Assembly: GCF_003992055.1 (NCBI RefSeq) | Contig: NZ_RQVD01000004.1 | Coordinates: 111,898-175,897 of the forward strand | From: Veillonella sp. CHU740 | GTDB lineage: Bacteria > Bacillota > Negativicutes > Veillonellales > Veillonellaceae | DNA length: 64,000 nt | Direction: 5' to 3' | Shown here: positions 33,509-41,560 of the stretch, in pieces | Layout: each line of letters opens with the position of its first letter | Position numbering within the stretch: position 1 is the first letter of the stretch | The notes under the pieces: model-generated | Database searches by the model: none | Told to the model about the DNA's origin: nothing | The model's input: only the letters and a program-made list of their open reading frames with translations | Made by a program: the position numbers and the translations under genes

Positions 33509-33592
33509 ATCTTTACTTATCATATAAAAAAATAAATAAAAAGTAAAGATTTTGGGGCGAAAAGTAAAGATATACGACCAATAAGTAAAGCA
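33509..33592 (-). promoter_or_regulatory. Phased operator array upstream of fic
   Basis: AAGTAAAGAT occurs at 33541-33550 and 33562-33571, and AAGTAAAGCA at 33583-33592: three direct copies spaced exactly 21 bp. A fourth, inverted copy ATCTTTACTT is at 33509-33518, just before the fic ribosome site. The 21-bp step equals two helical turns, so bound proteins would lie on one face of the DNA. Confidence 0.75.
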
Positions 33593-33655
33593 TAATGAAA
33601 GATTGTGCTATATATCTGTTCGTGACTCCAGCTACATACAAAGCATCTCTTCTCA

Positions 33656-33664
33656 TGGTATAAT
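33656..33664 (+). promoter_or_regulatory. Extended -10 promoter of the methyltransferase gene
   Basis: TG-G-TATAAT (TATAAT at 33659-33664), no clear -35. It lies 64 nt downstream of the fic operator array. Confidence 0.6.
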
Positions 33665-33687
33665 ACGATGTGATACAAGGAGGGCCT

Positions 33688-34410
33688 ATGACGATACGAG
33701 ATAGGATTATTGCCTACTGGAAAGGGCGGAGCGGTGATTTTGGTGCGCTACGCATGAAGGAATTACAATCGAAGTTAGCACCTCGTTGGTTGCGAGAGAT
33801 TACTCCGCATATTAAAGACACTCACCAACGAATTTTAGATTTGGGGACGGGAACTGGCTTTTTTGCCTTTTTGCTAGCACAGCGAGGCTATTCGGTGACC
33901 GGTATAGATCTAACGGAAGATATGATTGCCGTGGCTAAGGCGCAAGCTATGGAGTTGCAAGATTCTCTGCGTGGGACTGTGGACTTTCGCTGTATGGATG
34001 CGATGCAACTAGACTTTCCTGACCAATCTTTCGATGTGATTCTGGCACGGAATCTGACATGGATCTTGCCAGATGTGGAGTCAGCCTACAAGGAATGGTA
34101 TCGAGTACTTGCACCAAAAGGGGTGCTCATCAACATTGATGGCGATTATGGAGTAGAACTCAAAGTGCCCGTAGTGGCACAACATCACATTCATGAAGGG
34201 GTAGCGAATAAAACGATGCAAGAATGTATTGCCATTACAGAGGAACTTTCCATCAGTCGTATGGATAGACCTCATTGGGATGTGCACATGATGCGTAAGG
34301 CAGGCTTTTCCAGAGTGTATTTAGATATGGCCGTGAGCAGCCGTATGTATGATGAAGAAGATGAATTATATAATCCAGTGCCACTTTTTTCGATTGTGGC
34401 AAGGAAATAA
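33688..34410 (+). CDS. SAM-dependent class I methyltransferase
   Basis: 240 residues from ATG 33688, preceded by AGGAGG. Motif I is ILDLGTGTGFFAFLLAQRG, with the acidic residue of motif II in VTGIDLTEDM, the motif IV region SFDVILARNLTWILPD and VLAPKGVLINIDGD after it: the Methyltransf_11/UbiE-like fold. The substrate is unknown; no biosynthetic cluster surrounds it. It is followed after 9 nt by the DnaA-like gene, so the pair likely forms an operon. Confidence 0.85.
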   Translation: MTIRDRIIAYWKGRSGDFGALRMKELQSKLAPRWLREITPHIKDTHQRILDLGTGTGFFAFLLAQRGYSVTGIDLTEDMIAVAKAQAMELQDSLRGTVDFRCMDAMQLDFPDQSFDVILARNLTWILPDVESAYKEWYRVLAPKGVLINIDGDYGVELKVPVVAQHHIHEGVANKTMQECIAITEELSISRMDRPHWDVHMMRKAGFSRVYLDMAVSSRMYDEEDELYNPVPLFSIVARK

Positions 34411-34419
34411 GGAGTAACT

Positions 34420-34908
34420 ATGCAAACATTTGAAACTTTCAAAGTAACAGAAAAAAATAAATTTGCTATGGCATCTGCGTTGGCGATGACTGATTTTACA
34501 AAGTGTTTTGAACCAGTACTATTTCTATTTGGACAATCTGGATTGGGTAAGACGCATCTGTTGAAAGCCATGGAGCAAGAGGCTGTGAAGCAGAACGCAG
34601 CTATCCGTGTGCGCTATGTGACAGGAGCGCAGTTTATGAAAGAATACAACGACAGCGTGACCTATGGTGAAGTGGCAGATTATATGGAAGAATACTGCAA
34701 ATTACATTTGCTATTGGTAGATGATGTGCAGGACATTGTGTATAGTGATGATGAAGGCGCTAAGAAAATGTTTATGCGTCTTGTACTTGGCATGAAAGCA
34801 AAACAACGTCGTATGGCAGTAAGCTTTGATGATACATTTGACTCTGAAGATCGATCTGATGAACTACAAAATGAATTGACTGAGCATGTGGTAGCGTTTG
34901 TAGAATAA
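34420..34908 (+). CDS. Truncated DnaA-like AAA+ protein (domain IIIa only)
   Basis: 162 residues. The start TFETFKVTEKNKFAMASALAM, the Walker A GQSGLGKTHLLKAM, and the Walker B LLLVDDVQDI align with DnaA domain III. A sensor-I-like RRMAVSFDDTF follows. The protein then ends, so the lid (IIIb), the arginine finger region and the DNA-binding domain IV are all absent. Full DnaA is about 450 residues, and Hda about 230. It may bind DnaA or nucleotide and modulate replication initiation, but this is inference. AAGGAG precedes the ATG. Confidence 0.78.
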   Translation: MQTFETFKVTEKNKFAMASALAMTDFTKCFEPVLFLFGQSGLGKTHLLKAMEQEAVKQNAAIRVRYVTGAQFMKEYNDSVTYGEVADYMEEYCKLHLLLVDDVQDIVYSDDEGAKKMFMRLVLGMKAKQRRMAVSFDDTFDSEDRSDELQNELTEHVVAFVE

Positions 34909-34997
34909 GATAGAAATCAGTTATTACATCGTATACAAAAGTCGTATAACCTATGAAAAGAGGCGGATTTCAAGGTATAGAAATCAGGTTTAATATC

Positions 34998-35006
34998 TGT
35001 TATACT
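34998..35006 (+). promoter_or_regulatory. Extended -10 promoter of the siroheme reductase gene
   Basis: TG-T-TATACT (TATACT at 35001-35006). The leader carries a small hairpin TGAGC-GAGT-GCTCA (35027-35040) just before the ribosome site. Confidence 0.55.
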
Positions 35007-35059
35007 TTAGAAGAAGAGGTTTCTATTGAGCGAGTGCTCAGGAGAGGAGATAAAGTATC

Positions 35060-36601
35060 ATGGCTATTTCAGAAGAAGTACGACAACGATTTGCGGGAGA
35101 GTTTGAGAAGTTTCAAGCAGGGATTGAAGGTTTCTTTGCGAAAGAAATCGCTCCAAAAGATTTCAAAGGAATTGGCGGAGGATTCGGTAGTTATGCTGAA
35201 CGTGGTTTTGAAAGTGCAATGTTGCGTTTGCGATTCTTTGGGTCGCGTATTCTTCCATACCAAATGAAATTCTTAGTGAATGCGGTGAAAAAATATAATT
35301 TAAAATATGTGCATTTCACAACAGGTCAATGTATTCAATTCCATCAATTGCAAGGTGAACAAATTTTGGAATTGTATAAAGAGTGTTTTGAACATGATAT
35401 CTATAATCGTGGTACTGGTGGAGATAATTTGCGTAATGTAACAGCCAGTCCATTACATGGTGTGCATCCAGATGAACCATTTGGTGTTACTCCATACTTG
35501 CAAGCCGTTAGTGAATATGCAGTGTCCTTGATCGGCACATTAGCATTGCCACGGAAATACAAAATTGGTTTCTCTGTGGTAGATAATGAAGGACATGCTA
35601 ACTATAAAGATTTAGGATTCTTGGCAAAAGAAAATGGCAAGTTCGATGTCTACGCAGGTGGCGGTATTGGAGGCGGATCAGCCTTTGGTGTCTTAGTAGA
35701 TGAAAATGTAGATCCAAATGAAGTATTACATCATGTGGAAGGTATGTTGCATTTGTACCATGAATTAGGTGACTTTAAAAATCGTGGTAAAGCACGTTCT
35801 CGTTTCATTGCACAACGTTTAGGGGAAGAGGAATTCCGTAAAGCATACCATGAATATTTAGCAAAATCTAAAGCAGCCCATGATTTAACATTGTCAGTAG
35901 CTCCTTACGAAGTGAAAAAAGCAGGTACAACAACACCAACGACAGCCTTGGCAAAACCTCAAAAACAAAAAGGATTGTATTACATTCAATATAAACCATT
36001 GGTAGGTACACCACCGATTGATGTGTTCGTGAAGCTATTCGATTATGTAGGCGGTTTAGAAGAAACAGAAATCCGTATTTGCGGTGACGAATCTGTATAC
36101 ATCGTGAACTTAACTGGTGAAGAAGCAGATGCAGTAGCAGCTATTATCGGTGATACACATGCGAAAAATAAATTTGAACATACTGTATCCTGTGTAGGTG
36201 CTACGATTTGCCAAATTGGTTTCCAAGATTCATCTGGACTTGTAAAAGTCATTAAAGATACGCTAGAAGCAGAAGGCTTATCGACAGATAAGTTGCCACA
36301 ATTGCATGTATCTGGTTGTCCATCTTCTTGTGGTACACACCAAGTGGGCACACTAGGGTTTCATGGATTTACAAAAGTAGTGGATAAAAAGCCTCAACCA
36401 GCTTTCAAAGTGTTCTTGAATGGTAATGGTGAATTAGAGGGTCCACGTATGTCAGAAGAAGTGGGAGTTATCACTGTGGAAGATATTCCTAAATTCTTCA
36501 TTGATCTTGTGAATGCCTTAGAGACAGCAGGACAAGATTTTGACACATGGAAAGAACAAAATCCAACGGCATTCCAAGACGTGATTGCTAAGTATCTATA
36601 A
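35060..36601 (+). CDS. Siroheme-dependent nitrite/sulfite reductase-like protein
   Basis: 513 residues. It has two ferredoxin-like plus siroheme-domain repeats. The 4Fe-4S/siroheme ligands are C378-x5-C384 (CVGATIC) and C420-x3-C424 (SGCPSSC), the full signature. The N-terminal RGTGGDNLRNVTASPLHG segment lines the siroheme pocket. It would reduce nitrite to ammonia or sulfite to sulfide with ferredoxin or another low-potential donor. No dedicated donor subunit is nearby. Monocistronic, with its own promoter and terminator. Confidence 0.87.
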   Translation: MAISEEVRQRFAGEFEKFQAGIEGFFAKEIAPKDFKGIGGGFGSYAERGFESAMLRLRFFGSRILPYQMKFLVNAVKKYNLKYVHFTTGQCIQFHQLQGEQILELYKECFEHDIYNRGTGGDNLRNVTASPLHGVHPDEPFGVTPYLQAVSEYAVSLIGTLALPRKYKIGFSVVDNEGHANYKDLGFLAKENGKFDVYAGGGIGGGSAFGVLVDENVDPNEVLHHVEGMLHLYHELGDFKNRGKARSRFIAQRLGEEEFRKAYHEYLAKSKAAHDLTLSVAPYEVKKAGTTTPTTALAKPQKQKGLYYIQYKPLVGTPPIDVFVKLFDYVGGLEETEIRICGDESVYIVNLTGEEADAVAAIIGDTHAKNKFEHTVSCVGATICQIGFQDSSGLVKVIKDTLEAEGLSTDKLPQLHVSGCPSSCGTHQVGTLGFHGFTKVVDKKPQPAFKVFLNGNGELEGPRMSEEVGVITVEDIPKFFIDLVNALETAGQDFDTWKEQNPTAFQDVIAKYL

Positions 36602-36611
36602 TATGTGTATA

Positions 36612-36650
36612 AAAACGTTCTTACTCAGGTAGGAGCGTTTTTATTTTTTT
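36612..36650 (+). terminator. Intrinsic terminator of the siroheme reductase gene
   Basis: A 13-nt arm (36612-36624) pairs with GTAGGAGCGTTTT (36629-36641, with G-U pairs) and is followed by a T run at 36644-36650. Confidence 0.85.
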
Positions 36651-36722
36651 CATTACGATTCCCATCTATGTGAGAATGCTAGCTAAGAGTCTATGCATCC
36701 TAACCCTGATATGTTGATTGTA

Positions 36723-36765
36723 TTGAAGAATTACGATAGATACGGTATAATTAAAGAGATATCTC
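36723..36765 (+). promoter_or_regulatory. Promoter and operator-like palindrome of the PepSY gene
   Basis: TTGAAG (36723-36728), a 17-nt spacer and TATAAT (36746-36751). A perfect palindrome GAGATATCTC (36756-36765) covers the expected transcription start, and a leader hairpin follows (AACTTCATG with CATGGAAGTT, about 36780-36808). Confidence 0.65.
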
Positions 36766-36841
36766 AAGAATGAGAATGGGAACTTCATGTGGTATAGGCA
36801 TGGAAGTTTTGTTCATAGAGTTGTATATATAGGAGAGTCAA

Positions 36842-37525
36842 ATGAAAAAAAGTACACTAGCTTTAGTAGGTGCCATGGCGTTTGCTACGACTTTTGCAGT
36901 AGCTCCACAAGCACATGCTGAAATCAATGAATATTCTAATTTGAATGATAAAACAGTGGTGGTACGTCAACCTGGTCAATCTATGGTATTGTCTATGCGT
37001 GAAGTAGCAGGTATTTTCGTAGGCCGCTATGTAAAAGCTGCTGTTAGTTCTATTACCTTAGACCCATCAAAAGGTAACTACCAATATGTGGTGGTAGGGT
37101 ATACACCAAAACAAAAAATTACCATTGATGTAGATGTAATTACAGGGAAAGTAATCCGTGAATTCCGTTCTAGCAAAGCAAAAGACGTAGCTTCTAAAGT
37201 GTTTAATCCATTGAAAGTGGTAGCACCAAAACAAGCAGAGGCAGCTGCTCGTGAATTAGTGGGAGAAGGTTCCTTCTCTCGTGGTTGGGAAATTAAAGCC
37301 GAGAATAATGAAGTACGCTACATTGTTCGTACACAGGCTAGCGATGAAAAAGAGTATAGTGTTATCGTAGATGCTGTGACAGGTAAAGCCTTAGAAAAAG
37401 GTGAGCCTATTGATTGGGCAAAAATTAGAGCTGATCGCTTGCGTAATGATGGGGTAGGTAAACCGTTCACATTACAAGAAGAGCCACAAGATGATGCAGC
37501 TGATCCTACGAAAACATTGAAATAG
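36842..37525 (+). CDS. Secreted PepSY-domain protein
   Basis: 227 residues. A signal peptide ends in QAHA (about residue 26). Two PepSY-like segments follow: YQYVVVGYTPKQKITIDVDVITGKVIREF and, after EAAARELVGEG, YSVIVDAVTGKALEKGEP. PepSY domains are thought to inhibit or bind peptidases and other envelope proteins; the partner is unknown here. An 8-nt gap separates it from the crotonase gene. Confidence 0.78.
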   Translation: MKKSTLALVGAMAFATTFAVAPQAHAEINEYSNLNDKTVVVRQPGQSMVLSMREVAGIFVGRYVKAAVSSITLDPSKGNYQYVVVGYTPKQKITIDVDVITGKVIREFRSSKAKDVASKVFNPLKVVAPKQAEAAARELVGEGSFSRGWEIKAENNEVRYIVRTQASDEKEYSVIVDAVTGKALEKGEPIDWAKIRADRLRNDGVGKPFTLQEEPQDDAADPTKTLK

Positions 37526-37532
37526 GTGATGT

Positions 37533-38318
37533 ATGACGTATCAAAATATTATATTTAGTATTGAAAATAATGTGGCCACCATTACATTTAACCGACCAGA
37601 AGTGCAAAATGGATTCAATGTGCCTATGTGCCAAGAAATTCTAGATGCCATTCGGGTGGTGAAAGAAACGGATGAGGCCCGTGTATTAGTCTTCAAAGCA
37701 GAAGGAAAAGTCTTTTCTGTAGGCGGTGATTTAACAGAAATGAAACGCGCTGTAGAAGAGGATGATACAGAATCTTTGTTTGAGATTACTCACTTGGTAA
37801 TGGAAATTTCTTTAGCCATGAAACATTTGCCGAAGCCTGTTGTGATGTGCACTGATGGTGCTGTGGCAGGGGCGGCTTTCAATATGGTGTTGGCAGCCGA
37901 TATGTGCGTAGCCTCTACCAATAGCCGTTTTATTCAAGCCTTTGTTAATGTAGGATTAGCCCCTGATGCAGGTGGTATGTACTTGTTGAGCCGTGCTGTA
38001 GGTATCAACCGTGCTATGCAATTAGCTATGACTGGTGAAGCTGTAACAGCGGAAAAAGGTAAGGAATATGGTTTTGTCTATAAAGTGTGTGAACCAGAAA
38101 TTTTGGAGCGCACCACGAATCGTTTGGTACAACGCTTGGCGAAAGGACCTGTTCATTCTTTCCGTGCTATGAAGCAAATGATGTGGGCTAGTTTCTTTAC
38201 AAACTTTGAGGAATATGCGGAATTGGAAGTGAAAATCCAAAACTCCTTAGGGGCCACAGAAGATTTCCGAGAAGGTGTACGCGCCTTTGCAGAAGGAAGA
38301 AGACCTAAATTTAAATAG
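37533..38318 (+). CDS. Enoyl-CoA hydratase/isomerase (crotonase) family protein
   Basis: 261 residues. The oxyanion-hole segments are KVFSVGGDL and GAVAGAAFNMVLAADM. The active-site loop reads FVNVGLAPDAGGMYLLSRAVG with Asp where hydratases have Glu, as in PaaG-type isomerases, so an isomerase role is more likely than hydratase. The C-terminal FREGVRAFAEGRRPKF is typical of the family. The acyl-CoA substrate is unknown; no other acyl-CoA genes surround it. Confidence 0.87.
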   Translation: MTYQNIIFSIENNVATITFNRPEVQNGFNVPMCQEILDAIRVVKETDEARVLVFKAEGKVFSVGGDLTEMKRAVEEDDTESLFEITHLVMEISLAMKHLPKPVVMCTDGAVAGAAFNMVLAADMCVASTNSRFIQAFVNVGLAPDAGGMYLLSRAVGINRAMQLAMTGEAVTAEKGKEYGFVYKVCEPEILERTTNRLVQRLAKGPVHSFRAMKQMMWASFFTNFEEYAELEVKIQNSLGATEDFREGVRAFAEGRRPKFK

Positions 38319-38340
38319 TACATCTGAGGATGCGAAAAGA

Positions 38341-38382
38341 AAGAGCTATTACGACTGAGTAGAGTCGATAATAGCTCTTTTT
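38341..38382 (+). terminator. Intrinsic terminator of PepSY-crotonase
   Basis: AAGAGCTATTA plus CGACT (38341-38356) pair with AGTCG and TAATAGCTCTT (38363-38379), followed by Ts. Confidence 0.85.
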
Positions 38383-38474
38383 GTATGTAGAGAACATGTT
38401 CGTAAAACATATTCTATGCACATGTTATGTGTATCCACTAAGCAAAATGGATAGTGTAAAACAGGGTAACCCAA

Positions 38475-38507
38475 TAAAAAAGAGGACCCTTCTAGAAAAG
38501 AGTCCTC
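38475..38507 (-). terminator. Intrinsic terminator of guaC
   Basis: On the minus strand GAGGAC pairs with GTCCTC (38502-38507 and 38482-38487) and the T run is the complement of the A run at 38475-38480. Confidence 0.75.
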
Positions 38508-38517
38508 ATATATGTGA

Positions 38518-39504
38518 TTAGCGGTCACCGTTAAAGATAGAGTTTTTAACGATAACGTAGTCAACTTTTTTGATGGCTTGTAGTGTAGTACCACCAGCGT
38601 AAGAGATAGAAGATTGTAAATCTTGTTCCATTTCTATCAATGTATCGAAGATACTGCCTTTAGATTGGATTGTAATTTTTTTGCCTTCTACGTTTTTGCG
38701 TTCCCCTTTTTGGTGTTCAGAAGCACTGCCGAAGTATTCTTTGTAAGTTACACCGTCAATAGTGACTTCTTTACCAGGAGATTCGATGTGACCAGCGAAT
38801 AGAGAACCGATCATCACAAAGGAAGCACCAAAGCGAATGGATTTCGCAATGTCACCATGGTCGCGGATACCACCGTCAGCGATGATAGGTTTTGTAGCCG
38901 CTTTCGCACACCAGCGAACAGCGGATAATTGCCAACCACCAGTACCAAAACCAGTTTTTAGTTTAGTGATACACACTTTACCAGGTCCGATACCTACTTT
39001 TGTTGCATCTGCGCCAGCATTTTCTAGTTCACGAACGGCTTCTGGAGTGCCTACGTTACCAGCGATAACGAAGCTTTCAGGAAGTTCACGTTTAATGTGT
39101 TGAATCATTTCAATAACGCTATTGGAATGACCGTGAGCAATATCGATAGTAATATATTCTGGGCATAGGTTTGCTTCTTTTAATTCTTTTACAAATTCAA
39201 ATTCCTCTGGTTTTACACCAATAGAAATAGATGCGAATAAACCTGCCTCATGCATGTCTTTGACAAAGTCCAAACGTTTTTCAGGTTGGAAGCGGTGCAT
39301 GATGTAGAAGTAGTTTTCAGCTGCTAATTGTTTTGCCAATTTTTCATCAATAATGGTTTGCATATTAGCTGGCACAATTGGTAAACGGAATGTACGATTT
39401 CCAAGTTTCACAGTTGTGTCACATTCACTACGGCTAGATACGATACATTTATTTGGTATCAGTTGCACGTCTTCATAATCGAAAATGTTTGTAGTATTGA
39501 TCAT
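38518..39504 (-). CDS. guaC: GMP reductase GuaC (type 2)
   Basis: 328 residues of the IMPDH/GMPR barrel without CBS domains, matching the length of the Firmicutes-type GMP reductase. The catalytic cysteine lies in [15 protein letters not shown] and substrate loops include [18 protein letters not shown] and [20 protein letters not shown]. It converts GMP to IMP with NADPH in purine salvage. Monocistronic, with a good promoter and terminator. Confidence 0.94.
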   Translation of the reverse strand: MINTTNIFDYEDVQLIPNKCIVSSRSECDTTVKLGNRTFRLPIVPANMQTIIDEKLAKQLAAENYFYIMHRFQPEKRLDFVKDMHEAGLFASISIGVKPEEFEFVKELKEANLCPEYITIDIAHGHSNSVIEMIQHIKRELPESFVIAGNVGTPEAVRELENAGADATKVGIGPGKVCITKLKTGFGTGGWQLSAVRWCAKAATKPIIADGGIRDHGDIAKSIRFGASFVMIGSLFAGHIESPGKEVTIDGVTYKEYFGSASEHQKGERKNVEGKKITIQSKGSIFDTLIEMEQDLQSSISYAGGTTLQAIKKVDYVIVKNSIFNGDR

Positions 39505-39557
39505 TATTTGTTGCCCCCTAAATAGACATAATTAGGATTAAGACATAATCCTTATCT

Positions 39558-39586
39558 ATTATACATAAGTCCTTTCGAGTTGGCAA
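39558..39586 (-). promoter_or_regulatory. Promoter of guaC
   Basis: Minus strand TTGCCA (39581-39586), a 17-nt spacer, TATAAT (39558-39563). The leader contains the dyad GGATTA...TAATCC and two copies of ATTATGTCT, a possible operator. Confidence 0.75.
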
Positions 39587-39646
39587 CATAACTTATGCAC
39601 TTTTGATATGATGAATGGCACATAGATTGATAAAGAGTAACAATTT

Positions 39647-39676
39647 TTGCAAAAGGTCTATAAAAAATGATAAAAT
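39647..39676 (+). promoter_or_regulatory. Promoter of thiT
   Basis: TTGCAA (39647-39652), an 18-nt spacer, TG-A-TAAAAT (TAAAAT at 39671-39676). Confidence 0.6.
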
Positions 39677-39761
39677 AGAAATACTATAGAAAGTTGTTAA
39701 TATCATGTGATTGAGCTTTCAGATTTTACATATACAGGTATCCATATAAAGGAGAAATACT

Positions 39762-40370
39762 ATGAGTGCTAATAATTCACCAAAAAGTGCGGACAATACA
39801 AATGTAACAAAAAGAACACCTAGCAAAAGTTCTACCAATACACTGATGCTTGTTGAAGGTGGTTTAGTTATTGCGATGGCACAAATTTTAAGTATGTATG
39901 TGATTTACCAAATGCCACAAGGTGGTGCAGTCAAAGCGGCGAATCTAGTGCCATTATTGATATATGCCTATCGTTGGGGTGGTCGTGCAGGGATGTTGAC
40001 TGGCTTAGTATATGGCATTGTTCACTTTATATTAGGGTTTAAATATTCCGTTCATTACCTCAGCATTATTTTGGATTACTTGTTGGCCTATGGTGCCATT
40101 GGTATTGCTGGATTCTTTGGCGGTGCAGGTACGGTGAAAGCCTTCTTTGGGGCTGTCTATGCTGCATTGACTCGCTTTGCAATTTCTGCCATTAGTGGTG
40201 TTGTAGTATTTGGTGCCTATGCGCCAGAAGGACAAAGCCCTTGGGTGTATTCCTTGTTATACAATGCTACGTATATGTTGCCAGATCTAATCATTAATTT
40301 GGTGGTATTGGCTGTATTGTATGTACCGGTGATGAAAGGCTTACGTCGCGTGAGCACCAATCATAGATAG
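39762..40370 (+). CDS. thiT: ECF transporter S component, thiamine type (ThiT)
   Basis: 202 residues. A polar N-terminal extension of about 25 residues is followed by six membrane segments with LVEGGLVIAMAQILSMYVIYQMPQGG, LVPLLIYAYRWGGRAGMLTG and a C-terminal YNATYMLPDLIINLVVLAVLY. These match the ThiT family, including the ALTRF and YNATYxxP regions that line the thiamine site. It would work with the ECF energising module encoded elsewhere. I see no TPP riboswitch in its leader. Confidence 0.85.
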   Translation: MSANNSPKSADNTNVTKRTPSKSSTNTLMLVEGGLVIAMAQILSMYVIYQMPQGGAVKAANLVPLLIYAYRWGGRAGMLTGLVYGIVHFILGFKYSVHYLSIILDYLLAYGAIGIAGFFGGAGTVKAFFGAVYAALTRFAISAISGVVVFGAYAPEGQSPWVYSLLYNATYMLPDLIINLVVLAVLYVPVMKGLRRVSTNHR

Positions 40371-40414
40371 TAGTAGCTATCTAGTAAGACATGATACGTA
40401 TATAGGAGATATAG

Positions 40415-41560
40415 ATGATTTCAGAGTTAGGAATAATTATTTTAGCGGGCGGGTTAAGTACTCGCATGGGAACAGACAAGACGAGATTGCCTTGGGGAAG
40501 CACAACCCTGTTGGGGGAGATGCTCCGCAAGGCGGTACTAACAGAATGTGGAGAGATTATAGTTTCCATTAACCGTGAATTAGAAGAATCAGAAGCACAT
40601 ATTTTAGAAGAAGCACGATCCTTTGGTCGTGATATTCAATTAGTACATGATCGCATTCCAGATAAAGGTCCATTGAGTGGATTGGAAGCTGCCTTTGCAG
40701 TAGGATCCAAAGAAGCATATATTGTAGTATCTGCAGATATGCCTTGGTTCTCATTCCATTGGTTGCCATCGTGGGAAGTTCATATTGATACATTCTTGCA
40801 AGGAGAATTATTGGCTATGGTTCCCTATGTGGGATTACAAGAGTATGAGCCATTAGCCGCTATTTATAAAGCGTCTATATTCTCTTATATTGAGCAAGCC
40901 TTAGAGGGTAATGACGTGTCCATGCATGGTATGCTAGAACAGATTCCTTACATGGAAATGGATATGATTGATGAAGCTGAATTGTATCAAAATGTAAATA
41001 CAAAGCTTTCTTATAAATTGGCTCAAGCAAAAGCTTTAAATCGTGAACGATCTGTACCGATTGTATCGATTAGTGCAGGCCAGTCTAAATCGGGTAAAAC
41101 AACGGTAGCAACAGCATTGATAAAAGCCTTATCAGAACGGGGTATCGTCGTAGGCATGGTGAAAAGTGATGGTCATGGATTTACTATGGATACGGAGGGA
41201 ACTGATACTTGGAAAGCTACACAGGCGGGAGCAAAGGCCGTGGCTATTGCAGGGCCTAATGGGTATGCGATGATTGTCAATGATGAACGTATGCAACGTC
41301 AGCAGCAGTTGATTCGATTAGCCAATGAGATGCCAGTAGATCTAGTGTTCCTAGAAAGTCGCACCCATGGAGTGGCACCGATTATTGAGGTGGTTCGTAC
41401 TGACCATGATGAAGCTCGTTTGCATCAGGTGGATGATATTGTAGCTGTAGTAACGGATGCAGACGACCGATTGGAAGGAAGTACTTTGTGTGAACAATTT
41501 AGCTTTAGCGATGATGATATGGAGCGGTTAGCAGATTGGATAACAAAGGAGTTATTATGA
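40415..41560 (+). CDS. mobAB: MobA-MobB fusion protein (molybdenum cofactor guanylyltransferase plus GTP-binding domain)
   Basis: 381 residues. Residues 1-195 are a MobA-like nucleotidyltransferase: LAGGLSTRMGTDKTRLPWG, KGPLSGLEAAF and VVSADMPW. Residues about 210-381 are MobB with a P-loop ISAGQSKSGKTTVATALI and KSDGHGF. MobA attaches GMP to molybdopterin; MobB assists in delivery. Fusion of both in one chain occurs in some bacteria. The stop overlaps the moeA start (ATGA). It shares the molybdenum pathway with the hydroxylase operon 18 kb upstream. Confidence 0.88.
   Translation: MISELGIIILAGGLSTRMGTDKTRLPWGSTTLLGEMLRKAVLTECGEIIVSINRELEESEAHILEEARSFGRDIQLVHDRIPDKGPLSGLEAAFAVGSKEAYIVVSADMPWFSFHWLPSWEVHIDTFLQGELLAMVPYVGLQEYEPLAAIYKASIFSYIEQALEGNDVSMHGMLEQIPYMEMDMIDEAELYQNVNTKLSYKLAQAKALNRERSVPIVSISAGQSKSGKTTVATALIKALSERGIVVGMVKSDGHGFTMDTEGTDTWKATQAGAKAVAIAGPNGYAMIVNDERMQRQQQLIRLANEMPVDLVFLESRTHGVAPIIEVVRTDHDEARLHQVDDIVAVVTDADDRLEGSTLCEQFSFSDDDMERLADWITKELL

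Noticed and set aside
34953..35267. 104-codon ORF on + overlapping the start of the siroheme reductase
   Set aside because: It is another frame of the clearly conserved reductase and begins in its leader.
39595..39761. TPP riboswitch before the thiamine transporter gene
   Set aside because: The conserved CUGAGA-type thi-box sequence is absent from the leader.
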